Assembly: GCA_028278065.1 (NCBI GenBank)
Contig: JANQFA010000006.1
Coordinates: 1-42,732, forward strand
DNA length: 42,732 nt
Reading direction: 5' to 3'
Source: Myxococcota bacterium
Lineage (GTDB): Bacteria; Myxococcota_A; UBA9160; JAFDET01
In this document: piece after piece, positions 29,333-37,349 of the stretch
Numbering within the stretch: position 1 is the first letter of the stretch
Layout of the letters: each line of letters starts with the position of its first letter
The notes under the pieces: generated by a model
What the model saw: the letters and a program-made list of their open reading frames with translations, nothing else
Told to the model about the DNA's origin: nothing
Databases searched by the model: none
Made by a program: the position numbers and the translations under genes

Positions 29333-30142
29333 TCAGGCGCCGCGGAAGCGGGGGGCGCGCTTCTCGCGGGCGGCCGCCAGCCCTTCCTGCAGATCGGCGG
29401 TTTCGTAGCACTCGGCCTGGCGGTCGGCCTCGAACGAGAGCTGGTCCTCGAGCGTCGCGTCCAGGGCGCGATCCAGGGCCGCGCGGGTCCCGCGCACGGC
29501 AGCGGGCGCGGACTCTGCGATCTGCCGCGCCAGCGCCTGCGCCTCGGACAGCACCGCATCGCGCTCGACGCAGCGGTTCACGAGGCCCATGCTCGCAGCC
29601 TCCTCGCCGTCGAGGAGACGGCCGGTCAGGAGGAGGTCGGCTGCCTGGGCGGGGCCGACGATCCGGGGCAGGGTCCAGGTGGCGCCCATGCCCGGATGGA
29701 TGCCCAGGCGCGCGAAGTTCAGGCCCATGCGGGCCTCGCGCGCTGCCACCCGCAGATCGCAGGCGAGCGCGACACAGAAGCCTGCTCCGACCGCCGCCCC
29801 GTTGAGGGCCGCCACCGTCGGACACGGCAGCTTGCGGACCGAGAGGAAGAGGCCGTAGAAGGCCCGCATCGCCTCGCGGTTGGCGCGCCGCGTGGGTCCG
29901 CCGGGGTCCGCGCGCCCGGCATCGTTCTTGGCCTGGATCCAGTCGAGGTCTCCGCCTGCCGAGAACGCCTTTCCGGCTCCCGTGATCACGACGGCGCGCA
30001 GGCTCCCGTCGGCCGAGAGCGCTCCGATGTGCTCCGCGAAGGCCAGCCCCATGGGCTCGGTCATCGCGTTGCGGCGGTCCGGGTCGTTGAAGGTGAGGGT
30101 CGCGACGTCGCCGTCGCGTTCGACGAGGATGGGGTTCGACAT
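29333..30142 (-). CDS. Crotonase (enoyl-CoA hydratase/isomerase superfamily), no catalytic Glu pair
   Basis: A 269-residue crotonase-fold protein. Oxyanion-hole segments GKAFSAGGDLDWIQ and NGAAVGAGFCVALACDL are intact. The catalytic glutamates are replaced by Cys123 and Phe143 (GLNFARLGIHPGMGATWTL). The NFARLG signature is shared with the crotonase at 2425-3198, so they belong to the same subfamily. It lies directly downstream of ftsZ on the same strand, separated by a perfect 13-bp hairpin whose 3' arm touches its ATG. It is functionally unrelated to division, so readthrough from the dcw cluster is probably restricted. Confidence 0.85.
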   Translation of the reverse strand: MSNPILVERDGDVATLTFNDPDRRNAMTEPMGLAFAEHIGALSADGSLRAVVITGAGKAFSAGGDLDWIQAKNDAGRADPGGPTRRANREAMRAFYGLFLSVRKLPCPTVAALNGAAVGAGFCVALACDLRVAAREARMGLNFARLGIHPGMGATWTLPRIVGPAQAADLLLTGRLLDGEEAASMGLVNRCVERDAVLSEAQALARQIAESAPAAVRGTRAALDRALDATLEDQLSFEADRQAECYETADLQEGLAAAREKRAPRFRGA

Positions 30143-30173
30143 GGCGGGGGACGCTAGCAAAGCGTCCCCCGCC
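30143..30173 (-). terminator. Perfect 13-bp hairpin between ftsZ and a crotonase gene
   Basis: GGCGGGGGACGCT (30143-30155) and AGCGTCCCCCGCC (30161-30173) pair without mismatch around AGCAA. It starts 25 bp after the ftsZ stop and ends immediately before the crotonase ATG. No T-run. It may end the dcw transcript, protect its 3' end or mask the crotonase ribosome site. Confidence 0.6.
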
Positions 30174-30198
30174 GGGATCGGTCGGCCTGGTGCTCGGC

Positions 30199-31539
30199 TC
30201 AGTCGGCCTGCCGGCGCAGGAAGGTGGGGATCTCGAGCTCGTCGTCGAAGGGCGAGACGAAGTCGTCTGCGCGCTTCGCCGGCGGCTCCCCGAGCGGCGC
30301 CGCGGAGCCGCCACGGGCCGGGGTGGGCTCGCGCTCGATTTCGGGCTCCGCTCCCAGGGGCTCCACGGCCTCGGCGGTGATTCCCCCGTCCAGCGGCGCC
30401 GTCTGCGGAATGTGCGGCACCCGCGCGGTCACGCGCTCGCCGGCGCCGCGGCCCCGGGTCCCGGCGTACTCGTGGTCGAGGCCGGTCGCGATCACCGTCA
30501 CCCGCAGCTCCCCGGGCGGCATGGTCTCGTCGACCACGGCGCCGAAGATGATGTTGGCGTCCTCGTGGGCCGCGTCCTGCACCAGGGTGGAGGCCTCGGT
30601 CACCTCGAAGAGGGTCATGCTCTCGCTGCCCGTGACGTTGATCAGCACGCCGCGCGCGCCCTCGATGGAGAGGTCCTCGAGGAGCGGGCTCGAGATGGCC
30701 GCCCGCGCGGCGTCTGCAGCCCGGGTGTCGCCGGTGGCCGTGCCGGTGCCCATCAGCGCCATGCCCATCTCGTTCATGATCGTGCGCACGTCGGCGAAGT
30801 CCAGGTTGACGAGTCCGTGCGTGGTGATCAGGTCCGATATGCCGCGCACTGCGTTCAGCAGCACGTTGTCGGCGAGGGCGAAGGCATCCTTCATGGCGGT
30901 GTCCTTGCCCGCCACGGCGAGGAGCCGGTTGTTCGGGATCGTGATCAGGGTGTCCACCACGCGGTGGAGCTCCTCGATGCCGCGCTCCGCCTGCCGTGTG
31001 CGCACCCGCCCTTCGAACAGGAAGGGCTTGGTCACCACGGCGACCGTCAGCGCGCCGATCTCGCGTGCCACCTCCGCCACCACCGGTGCGGCGCCCGTGC
31101 CGGTGCCGCCTCCCATCCCGGCGGTGACGAAGACCATGTCCGAGTCCACCAGCATGTCGCGCAGCCGGTCGCGATCCTCGAGCGCGCACTCGCGACCGCG
31201 CTCCGGGTCCGCGCCACAGCCGAGGCCGCGACTCACCGAATCGCCGAGCTGGAGCTTGACGTCCGCCTCGTTGTGCTGGAGGGCCTGGGCGTCGGTGTTG
31301 GCGGCGATGAAGTCCACGCCGGTCAGACCGGAGCGCACCATCGTGTTGAGGGCGTTGCCGCCGCCTCCGCCCACGCCGATCACCTTGATCAGGGCCCGGT
31401 TTCGTGCGTTGCCTTCGAACTCCAAGAGATCGTCCTCGTCGTTCGGGCCGATCTCGAGCAGGTCCAGCGGCTCGACCGGCGTCTCCTGCGGTCGCTGCTG
31501 GGACCCCGACCCCTCCCGGTTTCGGGTTCTCTTCGCCAT
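30199..31539 (-). CDS. ftsZ: Cell division protein FtsZ
   Basis: A 446-residue tubulin-like GTPase that forms the Z-ring. The nucleotide-binding [13 protein letters not shown], the signature [16 protein letters not shown] (GGGTGTG at 143-149) and the T7 loop [15 protein letters not shown] are present. After a variable linker the conserved FtsA-binding tail [11 protein letters not shown] ends the protein. The GTPase domain begins only near residue 48; the preceding stretch is charged and probably disordered, longer than in most FtsZ. ATG at 31539 was preferred over GTG two codons upstream because a G-rich ribosome site precedes it. Last gene of the dcw cluster. Confidence 0.97.
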   Translation of the reverse strand: MAKRTRNREGSGSQQRPQETPVEPLDLLEIGPNDEDDLLEFEGNARNRALIKVIGVGGGGGNALNTMVRSGLTGVDFIAANTDAQALQHNEADVKLQLGDSVSRGLGCGADPERGRECALEDRDRLRDMLVDSDMVFVTAGMGGGTGTGAAPVVAEVAREIGALTVAVVTKPFLFEGRVRTRQAERGIEELHRVVDTLITIPNNRLLAVAGKDTAMKDAFALADNVLLNAVRGISDLITTHGLVNLDFADVRTIMNEMGMALMGTGTATGDTRAADAARAAISSPLLEDLSIEGARGVLINVTGSESMTLFEVTEASTLVQDAAHEDANIIFGAVVDETMPPGELRVTVIATGLDHEYAGTRGRGAGERVTARVPHIPQTAPLDGGITAEAVEPLGAEPEIEREPTPARGGSAAPLGEPPAKRADDFVSPFDDELEIPTFLRRQAD

Positions 31540-31642
31540 GTTCACCCCCCTGGCGGCGCCAACTTAACACGAAATCGCTGGATTTTGTGGTGGTTGCGCC
31601 TCTTTTTTCCGATCCGGACCCCGTCCGGACCCGCTCTGGACC
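31540..31642 (-). promoter_or_regulatory. AT-rich ftsA-ftsZ gap, possible ftsZ promoter
   Basis: This 103-bp gap is the largest inside the dcw cluster, which otherwise has overlaps or very short gaps. It is AT-rich and contains the inverted repeat AAATC-GCTG-GATTT (31572-31585), the palindrome GTCCGGAC (31623-31630) and a T-run. It is a plausible site for a separate ftsZ promoter and operator. No clear -35/-10 pair is assigned. Confidence 0.35.
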
Positions 31643-32875
31643 TCAGTCGAACTCCCCGTAGAACCACTCGCGCATGCGCTGCTTGACCCGGCGGAAGATC
31701 GAGCCGTCCCGGATGCGGAAGCGGCTCTGGACGCGACCGCGCGACTCCCCGAAGAGCACCAGCCCGACGCCGGTGGCGTACATGGGGCTGCGCACCACGT
31801 CCTGGAGACCGCCGATGTGCATCGGCGTTCCCAGGCGCACCGGAGCCTCGAAGATCTCCTCCGCCAGCTCGGGTGCGCCTTCCAGCGCCGAGCAGCCGCC
31901 GGTCAGCACGACCCCGCTCGGGATGCGCTCCTCGAGCCCCGCCTTGGCGATCTCTCCGCGCGCGAGGCAGAAGATCTCCTCCATGCGCGGCTCGATGATC
32001 TCGCAGAGGATCTTGCGCGACACCTCGCGCGGACGCCGGCCGCCCACGCTGGGGACGCTGATCACGTCGTCGCTGCCGAGGTAGCGCGCTGCCGCCACGC
32101 CGAACCGCTTCTTGATCCGCTCGGCCTCCTCGAAAGGCGTGCGCAGGCCCACTGCGATGTCGTTGGACACGTGGTAGCCGCCGAGACCCAGGACCGAGGT
32201 GTGCTTGATCGACCCGTCGGCGAACACGGCGATGTCGGTCGTGCCGCCACCGATGTCGATCAGGCAGACGCCGAGATCCCGCTCGTCGTGCGCCAGCACC
32301 GCCTCCGACGACGCCAGCGGCTCCAGCACGATGTCGATCACGTTGAGCCCCGCCTTGTTGGCGCACTTCACGATGTTCTGGGCGCTGGTGACGGCGGCGG
32401 TGACGATGTGGATCTTCGCCTCGAGGCGCACGCCGCTCATCCCGAGCGGCTCCCGGATGCCGTCCTGGTCGTCGATGATGAAGTCCTGGGGGATCACGTG
32501 GATCACCTCGCGGTCCATCGGGATGGCCACGGCCTTGGCGGCGTCGATCACGCGCTTGACGTCGTTCTCCGACACCTCGTCGTCCTTGACCGCGACGACG
32601 CCGTGGGAGTTGAAGGCGCGGATGTGGCCGCCCGCGATCCCCGCATACACCGAGGTGATCTCGCAGTCGGCCATCAGCTCCGCCTCCTCCACGGCGTGCT
32701 TGATCGAGGTCACCGTGGCGTCGATGTCGACGACCACCCCCTTGCGCAGGCCGCGCGATGGATGCGTTCCGATCCCGACGATGTCGACCCGCTCCTCGCG
32801 GCGCTCGGCCACGATCGCGCAGATCTTGGTGGTCCCGATGTCGAGTCCGACGATCAGGTCTTCCTTGCGTGCCAT
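31643..32875 (-). CDS. ftsA: Cell division protein FtsA
   Basis: A 410-residue actin-like ATPase that anchors FtsZ to the inner membrane. LIVGLDIGTTKICAIVAE is phosphate-binding loop 1, CLIDIGGGTTDIAVF loop 2 and VVLTGGCSALEG the adenosine site. The C-terminal amphipathic helix (SIFRRVKQRMREWFYGEF) is the membrane-targeting sequence. The ATG with GGGGTGAG upstream was chosen; a GTG at 32908 would overlap the ftsQ stop by four bases (GTGA) and add 11 residues, and this alternative cannot be excluded. Confidence 0.97.
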   Translation of the reverse strand: MARKEDLIVGLDIGTTKICAIVAERREERVDIVGIGTHPSRGLRKGVVVDIDATVTSIKHAVEEAELMADCEITSVYAGIAGGHIRAFNSHGVVAVKDDEVSENDVKRVIDAAKAVAIPMDREVIHVIPQDFIIDDQDGIREPLGMSGVRLEAKIHIVTAAVTSAQNIVKCANKAGLNVIDIVLEPLASSEAVLAHDERDLGVCLIDIGGGTTDIAVFADGSIKHTSVLGLGGYHVSNDIAVGLRTPFEEAERIKKRFGVAAARYLGSDDVISVPSVGGRRPREVSRKILCEIIEPRMEEIFCLARGEIAKAGLEERIPSGVVLTGGCSALEGAPELAEEIFEAPVRLGTPMHIGGLQDVVRSPMYATGVGLVLFGESRGRVQSRFRIRDGSIFRRVKQRMREWFYGEFD

Positions 32876-32904
32876 GCTCTCACCCCCTTGTGTCCGGCGA
32901 CGGA

Positions 32905-33795
32905 TCACCCGGCCGCCGGTCCTTCGGGCCGTCCGCCGAATCCACGGCGGACGGCCGCTTTGCGCTCTCCGGTCGGAGCGTCCTCCCCCTGCGCCTGCCT
33001 CTCCGCAGGCGCGCCGCCTCCCAGGACCGCGCGGTCCGAGAAGCGAACATCGATCGTGGCGGCCTCGGCCACCCAGGCGGGCCGGCGCGCGAAGACGGCG
33101 ACCAGCCGGGCCAGCGCGGCCTGGTGGCCCTCGTGGCCCAGCACCACCTCGGTATCGAGCCCGCGGAGCCGGAGCAGGGCGCCGCGCGGGTCCTCGGCCC
33201 CGGCCACGCGTACCTCGGCGACGGCGAACCCGGAGCGCCGCGCCGCGGAGGCGACGGCGGCCCCCTGGGCCAGCTCCGGGCTCGCCACGCCCGCTGCGGG
33301 CGCGCCCGGCGCGCGCAGTCGCGGCAGCCGGGCGCGCTGGCTGGCCTCGGCTGGAGCGAAGGGCACTCCGTCCAGGCAGACGAGCCAGGCGCCGCGGCTG
33401 TCCTCGGTCACGCCCTGCGCGAGTCGTTCATCGATGCCGATCACGAGCCGGTTGGGCGGGAGGCGCAGCACCCGGGCTGCCGCCACCTGGGGCAGCGCCT
33501 CGAGGCGCGCGCCGACCGCCTCCGGATCCACGTCGAGGAGCGGCGTGCCGCGCGCGACTCCGGCACTCTTCGCCACGCTGGCGGGATCCAGCAGCGTGGT
33601 TCCGACGACGCTCACCACCTCGACGCGGAAGGCGGCGGCGCGGGCGAGGTCCGGGGCCCGGCCCGCCACCCGGGGGCCGAACAGCGCCCCCGCGGCCAGG
33701 GCGATTCCGCCGATCGCCACGGCCCGGATGCGCGCCTGCTGGCGCCTCTCGCGCGCGTCCCGTCGCGAGAGGGGTGAGCGTCTGGCACCGGTCAT
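32905..33795 (-). CDS. ftsQ: Cell division protein FtsQ
   Basis: A 296-residue bitopic membrane protein of the divisome. The short basic cytoplasmic part (SRRDARERRQQARIR) is followed by one membrane segment (about 24-42). A POTRA domain comes next, from FRVEVVSVVGTTLLDPASV to LPPNRLVIGIDER, and then the beta domain. The last 40 residues are a charged, low-complexity tail. Sequence identity in this family is low, so the call rests on the POTRA pattern and on the murB-ftsQ-ftsA order. Its ATG overlaps the murB stop by four bases. Confidence 0.9.
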   Translation of the reverse strand: MTGARRSPLSRRDARERRQQARIRAVAIGGIALAAGALFGPRVAGRAPDLARAAAFRVEVVSVVGTTLLDPASVAKSAGVARGTPLLDVDPEAVGARLEALPQVAAARVLRLPPNRLVIGIDERLAQGVTEDSRGAWLVCLDGVPFAPAEASQRARLPRLRAPGAPAAGVASPELAQGAAVASAARRSGFAVAEVRVAGAEDPRGALLRLRGLDTEVVLGHEGHQAALARLVAVFARRPAWVAEAATIDVRFSDRAVLGGGAPAERQAQGEDAPTGERKAAVRRGFGGRPEGPAAG

Positions 33796-34709
33796 GCTTC
33801 CCTCCCGATCACGTGAACCTCGGTCTCGAGGTCGATTCCCGTGGCTTCGGCGATGCGCCGCCTCGCCCGGTCGATCAGGGCGAGCACGTCGGCGGCCGAG
33901 GCGTCGCCGCGGTTGGCGATGAAGTTGGCGTGTACGCTCGAGATCTCGGCGCCGCCGAGGCGCTCGCCCTTGAGTCCGGCGGCCTCGATCAGACGCCCGG
34001 CGTGATCGCCGGGCGGGTTCTTGAAGACCGAGCCGCACGACGGGACGTCGAGGGGCTGGGTGGCCGCGCGCCGGGCCAGCAGGCGCTCCACCTCCGCCCT
34101 CACCGCCTCGGGCGTGCCCGGAGAGACCTCGAAGAGCGCCGAGACGAAGGCCGTGCCCGGCTCGAGCCCGTCCACGGCGCGGTAGCGGAAGCGCAGGGCC
34201 TCGCGTCCGACCCGGCGCAGCGGGGCGGCTCCCGGACCGGCCAGCTCGACCTCGCGTACCACGTCGACCATCTCACGCTCGCCGATGCCCGCGTTCATGG
34301 CGAGCCAGCCGCCGACCGTTCCGGGTATCCCGGCCGCGAACTCGAGACCGGCGAGCCCGCGCTCGCTGCAGAAACGCGTGACCTGCGAGTGCGAGACGCC
34401 CGCCTCGGCCCGGATCGCGTCGTCGCCTTCGGTCGCGATCGCGCGCAGTCCGCTGAGCTGGACGACCACCCCCGCAACGCCCCCGTCGCGCACCAGCGTG
34501 TTGAAGCCCTTTCCGAGGAACGTGATCGGGAGCGCCGCCTCGTCCGCCATCGCGAGCAGCGCCGCCAGGGTGGCGCGGTCCGCCGGCCGCGCCAGTACGT
34601 CGGCGGGCCCACCCACGCGCAGCGACGTGTGCCGCGCCAGCGGCTCGTCGAAGCGCACGGCCTCGCCGAGCAGCGCTTCGAGGCGATCTCTCGTGGCGGG
34701 TGCGATCAA
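33792..34709 (-). CDS. murB: UDP-N-acetylenolpyruvoylglucosamine reductase MurB
   Basis: A 305-residue FAD enzyme that reduces the enolpyruvyl group to form UDP-N-acetylmuramic acid. RHTSLRVGGPADVLARP, FLGKGFNTLVRDGG and GIPGTVGGWLAMNAG are FAD-binding signatures. CGSVFKNPPGDHAGRLIEAA marks the short type II form. It begins with TTG at 34709, which overlaps the murC stop (TTGA) and has a strong GGAGGGGG site seven bases upstream, so the unusual start is well supported. Confidence 0.96.
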   Translation of the reverse strand: MIAPATRDRLEALLGEAVRFDEPLARHTSLRVGGPADVLARPADRATLAALLAMADEAALPITFLGKGFNTLVRDGGVAGVVVQLSGLRAIATEGDDAIRAEAGVSHSQVTRFCSERGLAGLEFAAGIPGTVGGWLAMNAGIGEREMVDVVREVELAGPGAAPLRRVGREALRFRYRAVDGLEPGTAFVSALFEVSPGTPEAVRAEVERLLARRAATQPLDVPSCGSVFKNPPGDHAGRLIEAAGLKGERLGGAEISSVHANFIANRGDASAADVLALIDRARRRIAEATGIDLETEVHVIGREA

Positions 34710-36127
34710 GCGTCCCCCTCCTCCAGAACGGCCAGGATGCGCGGCGCGAGGCCGGACACGCTGCCGGCGCCCAGGGTGATCACCAGATCGCCGGCAGCGA
34801 GCTCGCCGCGCAGGGCGTCCGGCACGGCCTCCAGGTCGCGCACGAAGCGCACGTCCCGGTGGCCGTGGGCCATGATCGCCTCGCCCAGCCCTTCGGCGTC
34901 GACCCCCGGGATCTTCTCCTCGCCGGCGGGGTAGATGTCGGTGAGCACGAGCAGGTCGGCGTCGTTGAAGGCGGTGGCGAACTCCTCGAAGAGGTCACGC
35001 GTTCGCGTGTAGCGATGGGGCTGGAAGACGACGACGACGCGCTCCGGTTGCAGGTCTCGTGCTGCCGCGAGCGTGGCGCGCACCTCGGCGGGGTGATGGC
35101 CGTAGTCGTCGACCACCCGCACGCCGCCCGCGGACCCGCGCGTCTCGAAGCGACGCTCGATCCCCACGAAGTCGGCCAGCGCGGCGGCCGTGGTCGCGAA
35201 GGGGAGCTCCAGCTCCAGCGCCACGGCGATGGTGGCCAGGGCGTTCGCGACGTTGTGCCGGCCGGGCAGGCGCATGCGCACGTCGCCCAGGGCCTGACCG
35301 CGCCACTCGACACCGAACACGGTGCCCTCGCCGTCGGGGCGCACGTCGTTCCCCACCAGGTCGGCCTGCGGCGCGAATCCGTAGGTGACCGTGCGCCGGG
35401 TCATGCGGGGCAGGATCGCCTGCACGCCCGGGTGGTCGAAGCAGAGGATGGAGACCCCCCAGAAGGGAATCCCGTTGCAGAACGAGACGAAGGCGTCCTG
35501 CAGGCCGCTGAACGAACCGTAGTGGTCCAGGTGCTCCGGGTCGATGTTGGTGACCACCCCGATCACCGGCGCCAGGCGCAGAAACGACCCGTCGCTCTCG
35601 TCGGCCTCGGCCACCAGGAGGTCGCCGCGTCCGAGCCGCGCACCGGTCGGGTCGCCGCCGGTCGGGTCGCTGCCGCCGGTCGGGTCGCTGCCGCCGCCCA
35701 GGACGCGGCCGCCGATCACCGCCGTGGGGTCCAGGCCGGCGGCGTCGAGGACGTGGGCGATGAGCGAGGTGGTGGTGGTCTTGCCGTGGCTGCCCGCCAC
35801 GGCGATGCCGTCCTTGAGACGCATCACCTCCGCGAGCATCTCCGCGCGCGGGATCACCGGGATCTTGCGGCGCTCGGCCTCGACCAGCTCGGGATTCCCG
35901 TGGCGGACCGCCGAGGAGTAGACCACCACGTCGGCGTCGGCCACGTGGGCCCCGTCGTGCCCGACCGAGACCGGGATGCCCAGGGCGCGCAGGCGCGCGA
36001 CGGTGGGTCCCTCGCGCAGGTCGGAGCCAGAGACCCGGTAGTCCTGGTTGTGGAGGAGCTCGGCGATTCCGCACATGCCGATTCCGCCGATCCCCACGAA
36101 GTGAACGCGCTGGATGCGTCGGTACAC
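34706..36127 (-). CDS. murC: UDP-N-acetylmuramate--L-alanine ligase MurC
   Basis: A 473-residue Mur ligase that adds L-Ala to UDP-MurNAc. The N-terminal HFVGIGGIGMCGIAELL binds the UDP part, AVAGSHGKTTTTSLIAHVL is the ATP loop, LLVAEADESDGSFL and the VDDYGHHPAE segment are family markers. Between VIGGRVLGGG and ARLGRGD it carries a repeat of the motif SDPTGG (three units), which is absent in common MurC proteins. It starts with GTG one base after the murG stop, with GGAGAG upstream, and overlaps murB. Confidence 0.97.
   Translation of the reverse strand: MYRRIQRVHFVGIGGIGMCGIAELLHNQDYRVSGSDLREGPTVARLRALGIPVSVGHDGAHVADADVVVYSSAVRHGNPELVEAERRKIPVIPRAEMLAEVMRLKDGIAVAGSHGKTTTTSLIAHVLDAAGLDPTAVIGGRVLGGGSDPTGGSDPTGGDPTGARLGRGDLLVAEADESDGSFLRLAPVIGVVTNIDPEHLDHYGSFSGLQDAFVSFCNGIPFWGVSILCFDHPGVQAILPRMTRRTVTYGFAPQADLVGNDVRPDGEGTVFGVEWRGQALGDVRMRLPGRHNVANALATIAVALELELPFATTAAALADFVGIERRFETRGSAGGVRVVDDYGHHPAEVRATLAAARDLQPERVVVVFQPHRYTRTRDLFEEFATAFNDADLLVLTDIYPAGEEKIPGVDAEGLGEAIMAHGHRDVRFVRDLEAVPDALRGELAAGDLVITLGAGSVSGLAPRILAVLEEGDA
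35644..35694. repeat. 15/18-bp tandem repeat inside murC
   Basis: One 15-bp unit (35644-35658) and two identical 18-bp units (35659-35676, 35677-35694), all in frame. On the minus strand they encode GGSDPT-type repeats in a loop of the central ATPase domain. Confidence 0.85.
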
Positions 36128-36128
36128 G

Positions 36129-37349
36129 TCAGCTCTCCCGATCGGGCCCCGGGGCGGCGCTTCCGGCCGCGCGGGCTGTGGACGCAGCGGCTGCTCGGGC
36201 AGGATCCGCGCCACCGGGGTGCCGCCCCGGGTCCGATTCGTCGTTTCGTTCCGGTCCGGACACGAGCGTCCGGCACTCCTCGATGACCCGGGCGGCCGCA
36301 TCGGGCCGCGCCAGGGCGCGCGCCGCCCCGCCCATGCGGTTCAGGGCCTCGGGCTCGTCCAGCAGGGCGACCAGGGCGTCCGCGAGCACCTTTCCATCCA
36401 GGCGACGGGGGTCCAGCAGCCGCGCCGCGCCGGCGCGCTCCATCCCGCGTGCGTTGGCGGTCTGGTGGTCGTCCGCCGCGTAGGGATAGGGCACGAGGAG
36501 CGCGGGAAGCCCGGCCAGGGCCAGCTCCGCGACGGTGATCGCGCCGGACCGGCAGAGCGCCAGGTCGGCTTCGCGGTAGCGGCTCGGCATGTCGGGGTCG
36601 AAGGCGAACACGTCGGCTTCGATCCCCGCGGCTTCGTACGCTGCGGCCACGCGTTCGCAGTCCGCCTCGCCGGTCTGGTGGGCGATGGTGAGTCGCGCAG
36701 GGTCGATCATGCCGAGCGCTTCCAGGAGGGCGTCGTTGATCTGCCGGGCCCCCTGGCTGCCTCCGAAGACGAGGAGCCGCACCCGCCCGGCCTGCGGCGC
36801 GTGCGTGGCGGCGGCGGCAAAGCCCTCGACCAGCGCGCGCCGCAGCGGGACTCCACTGATGCGCACGGCGCCGGCCGCCGCGGCGCGCGGGAACGCAGCG
36901 GTCGCCTCCTCGAACCCGAGGAAGACCCGCGCGGCGAAGCGGTCGAAGAGCCGGTTGGTGCGACCGGGAACGGCGTTGGGCTCCACCAGTGCCAGCGGCG
37001 TGCGCGCCCAGGTGGCCGCGGCCATGGCCGGCACCGCGGCGTAGCCCCCGACCGAGACCACCACGTCTGGAGCGAAGTCGCGCAGCACCCGCCGTGCGCG
37101 AAGGGCTCCATGGGCGAGCTCGACGAGGCCGCGCACCCGTCCGAGCGCGCCGCGACCCATCACCTGGCCGGCCGGGAGTCTCACCAGCTCGAACCCCGCC
37201 TCGGGAACCAGACGGCCTTCGAGACCGCGCGAGCCGCCCACGAAGAGGACCGCGTCTCCCGCGGCCGCGGCTGCTTCGCCCAGGGCGAGCGCCGGGGTCA
37301 CGTGCCCCCCGGTGCCTCCACCGGCGATGATCCAGCGCAGACCGCTCAC
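36129..37349 (-). CDS. murG: UDP-GlcNAc--undecaprenyl-pyrophosphoryl-MurNAc-pentapeptide transferase MurG
   Basis: A 406-residue membrane-associated glycosyltransferase that makes lipid II. IIAGGGTGGHVTPALALGEA is the N-terminal glycine-rich loop, VVSVGGYAAVPAMAAA the second, and LVFGGSQGARQINDALLEAL plus CRSGAITVAELALAGLP form the donor site. After the fold a poorly conserved Ala/Pro-rich tail of about 45 residues follows. The GTG start overlaps the ftsW stop (GTGA) and its stop is one base from the murC start. Confidence 0.97.
   Translation of the reverse strand: MSGLRWIIAGGGTGGHVTPALALGEAAAAAGDAVLFVGGSRGLEGRLVPEAGFELVRLPAGQVMGRGALGRVRGLVELAHGALRARRVLRDFAPDVVVSVGGYAAVPAMAAATWARTPLALVEPNAVPGRTNRLFDRFAARVFLGFEEATAAFPRAAAAGAVRISGVPLRRALVEGFAAAATHAPQAGRVRLLVFGGSQGARQINDALLEALGMIDPARLTIAHQTGEADCERVAAAYEAAGIEADVFAFDPDMPSRYREADLALCRSGAITVAELALAGLPALLVPYPYAADDHQTANARGMERAGAARLLDPRRLDGKVLADALVALLDEPEALNRMGGAARALARPDAAARVIEECRTLVSGPERNDESDPGRHPGGADPARAAAASTARAAGSAAPGPDRES

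Noticed and set aside
32876-32908. Longer FtsA starting with GTG at 32908
   Set aside because: It would overlap ftsQ neatly, but the ATG at 32875 has a better ribosome site and matches the family N-terminus; kept only as an alternative.
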